From contig JBJMJY010000024.1 of assembly GCA_045806105.1 (NCBI GenBank), positions 1 through 30,626 of the forward strand: DNA of 30,626 bases. Direction: 5' to 3'. Within the stretch, counting starts at the first letter, position 1; each line of letters begins with the position of its first letter. The notes under the pieces were generated by a model. The model was not told the origin of the DNA. It searched no databases and worked only from the letters and a program-made list of their open reading frames with translations. Of this stretch, positions 29,988 to 30,626 are shown in pieces. Source of the stretch: AC-32 sp045806105 (GTDB lineage Bacteria > Actinomycetota > Thermoleophilia > Gaiellales > Gaiellaceae). The translations under genes and the position numbers were made by a program.

Positions 29988-30626
29988 GTGAGCGTCGCCG
30001 CCCGCGAGCCCGGCGCGGTCATCGAGCAGGTCCCGATCCGCTCGCGCCGCGGGATCGTCTGGCAGACGATCCGCAAGCGGCCCTCGGCGCTCTTCGGCGC
30101 GATCGTCCTGCTGGGCGTCGTGCTCGCCGCGCTGCTCGCGCCCGTCCTCGCCCCCTACGACGTGCACGACCAGGTCGGGCCCGTGTTCGGCCATCCCTCC
30201 TGGAAGCACCCGCTCGGGCTCGACGACGGCGGCATCGACATGGTCTCGCTGCTCATGTGGGGCGCGCGGATCTCGCTCGTCGTCGGCTTCGCGGCGACCT
30301 TCGTCTCGATGGTGATCGGCGGCACCATCGGCGTCGTCGCCGGCTACTTCGGCGGCAAGGTCGACACGATCCTGATGCGCATCACCGACTACTTCCTCGT
30401 CATCCCGGACGTGCCGCTGATGATCGTGGTCGCCGCGATCTGGGGCCCGAGCCTCTTCCACATCGTGATCGTGATCGGGATCCTGCTCTGGACCGGCACA
30501 GCGCGGGTGATCCGCGCGCAGGTGAAGAGCGTGCGCGAGCGCGTGTACGTGAAGCGGGCAAGGGCGCTCGGCGCGGGCCACACCAGGATCGTGATGCGGC
30601 ACGTGCTGCCGCAGGTCGCGCCCCTG
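29988..30626 (+). CDS. Peptide ABC transporter permease (DppC/OppC type), 3' end cut off by the window
   Basis: The frame opens at GTG 29988, four bases after the DppB-like stop, and stays open to the window end (213 codons). The start VWQTIRKRPSALFGAIVLLG, followed by LLAPVLAPYDVHDQV and HPLGLDDGGIDMVSLLMWGA, is the standard DppC N-terminus. The next parts are RISLVVGFAATFVSMVIGG and the EAA loop YVKRARALGAGHTRIVMRHVL. About 80-90 residues and the ATPase genes must lie to the right. Confidence 0.94.
   Translation, partial: MSVAAREPGAVIEQVPIRSRRGIVWQTIRKRPSALFGAIVLLGVVLAALLAPVLAPYDVHDQVGPVFGHPSWKHPLGLDDGGIDMVSLLMWGARISLVVGFAATFVSMVIGGTIGVVAGYFGGKVDTILMRITDYFLVIPDVPLMIVVAAIWGPSLFHIVIVIGILLWTGTARVIRAQVKSVRERVYVKRARALGAGHTRIVMRHVLPQVAPL

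Noticed and set aside
1..30626. tRNA, rRNA, CRISPR, insertion sequence or phage attachment signals
   Set aside because: Scanning by eye showed no clover-leaf with CCA-like context, no spaced direct-repeat array, no transposase or integrase, and no long terminal inverted repeats.

Overview
The window is about 30.6 kb of high-GC, densely packed bacterial DNA. It has many GTG and TTG starts, ATGA/GTGA/TGATG gene overlaps, leaderless-looking promoters and an actinobacterial gene inventory: a cyclase-AAA-LuxR giant regulator, UspA, an AarF/ABC1 kinase, a DUF6510 protein, and a sulfite-oxidase-like plus ferredoxin-reductase pair. This suggests an actinobacterium, most likely of the Thermoleophilia (Gaiellales/Solirubrobacterales) type; that is inference from gene content and style, not a measured relationship. 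No rRNA, tRNA, CRISPR array, integrase or transposase was seen. No gene-free stretch exceeds 300 bases; the longest are 6797-6976 and 955-1114.

Layout. 1-954 (+): end of a polar amino-acid ABC transporter (partial permease, ATPase), closed by a hairpin. 1115-1723 (+): a secreted CHRD-domain protein with a structured leader and a textbook terminator. 1787-2353 (-): a heme-oxygenase-like diiron oxidase (PqqC/CADD type). 2428-5357 (+): a LolD/MacB-type ATPase and a large FtsX-like permease, meeting a secreted metallophosphoesterase (5354-6796, -) tail to tail on a shared CTAG stop. 6977-10866 (+): a 1154-residue cyclase-ATPase-LuxR regulator coupled to a UspA protein. 10982-12562 (+): an AarF/UbiB kinase flanked by short repeats and hairpins.

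18327-12634 (-) is one nearly continuous run of genes. It starts with a methylamine-dehydrogenase-like (mau-like) maturation and redox cluster: a MauE-MauD fusion, a Tat-exported Cys-rich light-chain-like protein, and a MauF/CcdA-like membrane protein carrying a beta-propeller. It continues with a lactonase-type propeller, a sulfite-oxidase-like molybdoenzyme, a flavin reductase, a DUF6510 zinc-ribbon protein and a 33-residue membrane peptide. This is the most unusual part of the window. The light-chain-like protein keeps one of the two tryptophans that form the TTQ cofactor, but the second appears to be Tyr. The CcdA/MauF-like gene has an in-frame TGA exactly where the redox Cys of an SPC motif is expected, followed by a small hairpin. 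That is either a selenocysteine codon or a broken gene.

18351-19046 (+) is an M14-type carboxypeptidase. 23562-19004 (-) is a tightly overlapping operon of a P1 peptidase, a saccharopine-dehydrogenase-like enzyme, a membrane nucleotidyl cyclase and a TolB-like propeller. It diverges, from overlapping back-to-back -10 boxes, from the 23585-30626 (+) operon: an acetylpolyamine-type deacetylase, an M28 peptidase, an LD-carboxypeptidase, and a peptide ABC transporter (binding protein, DppB-like permease, DppC-like permease cut by the window end). The right-hand third therefore looks like a locus for uptake and hydrolysis of peptides, acylated amines and murein peptides.
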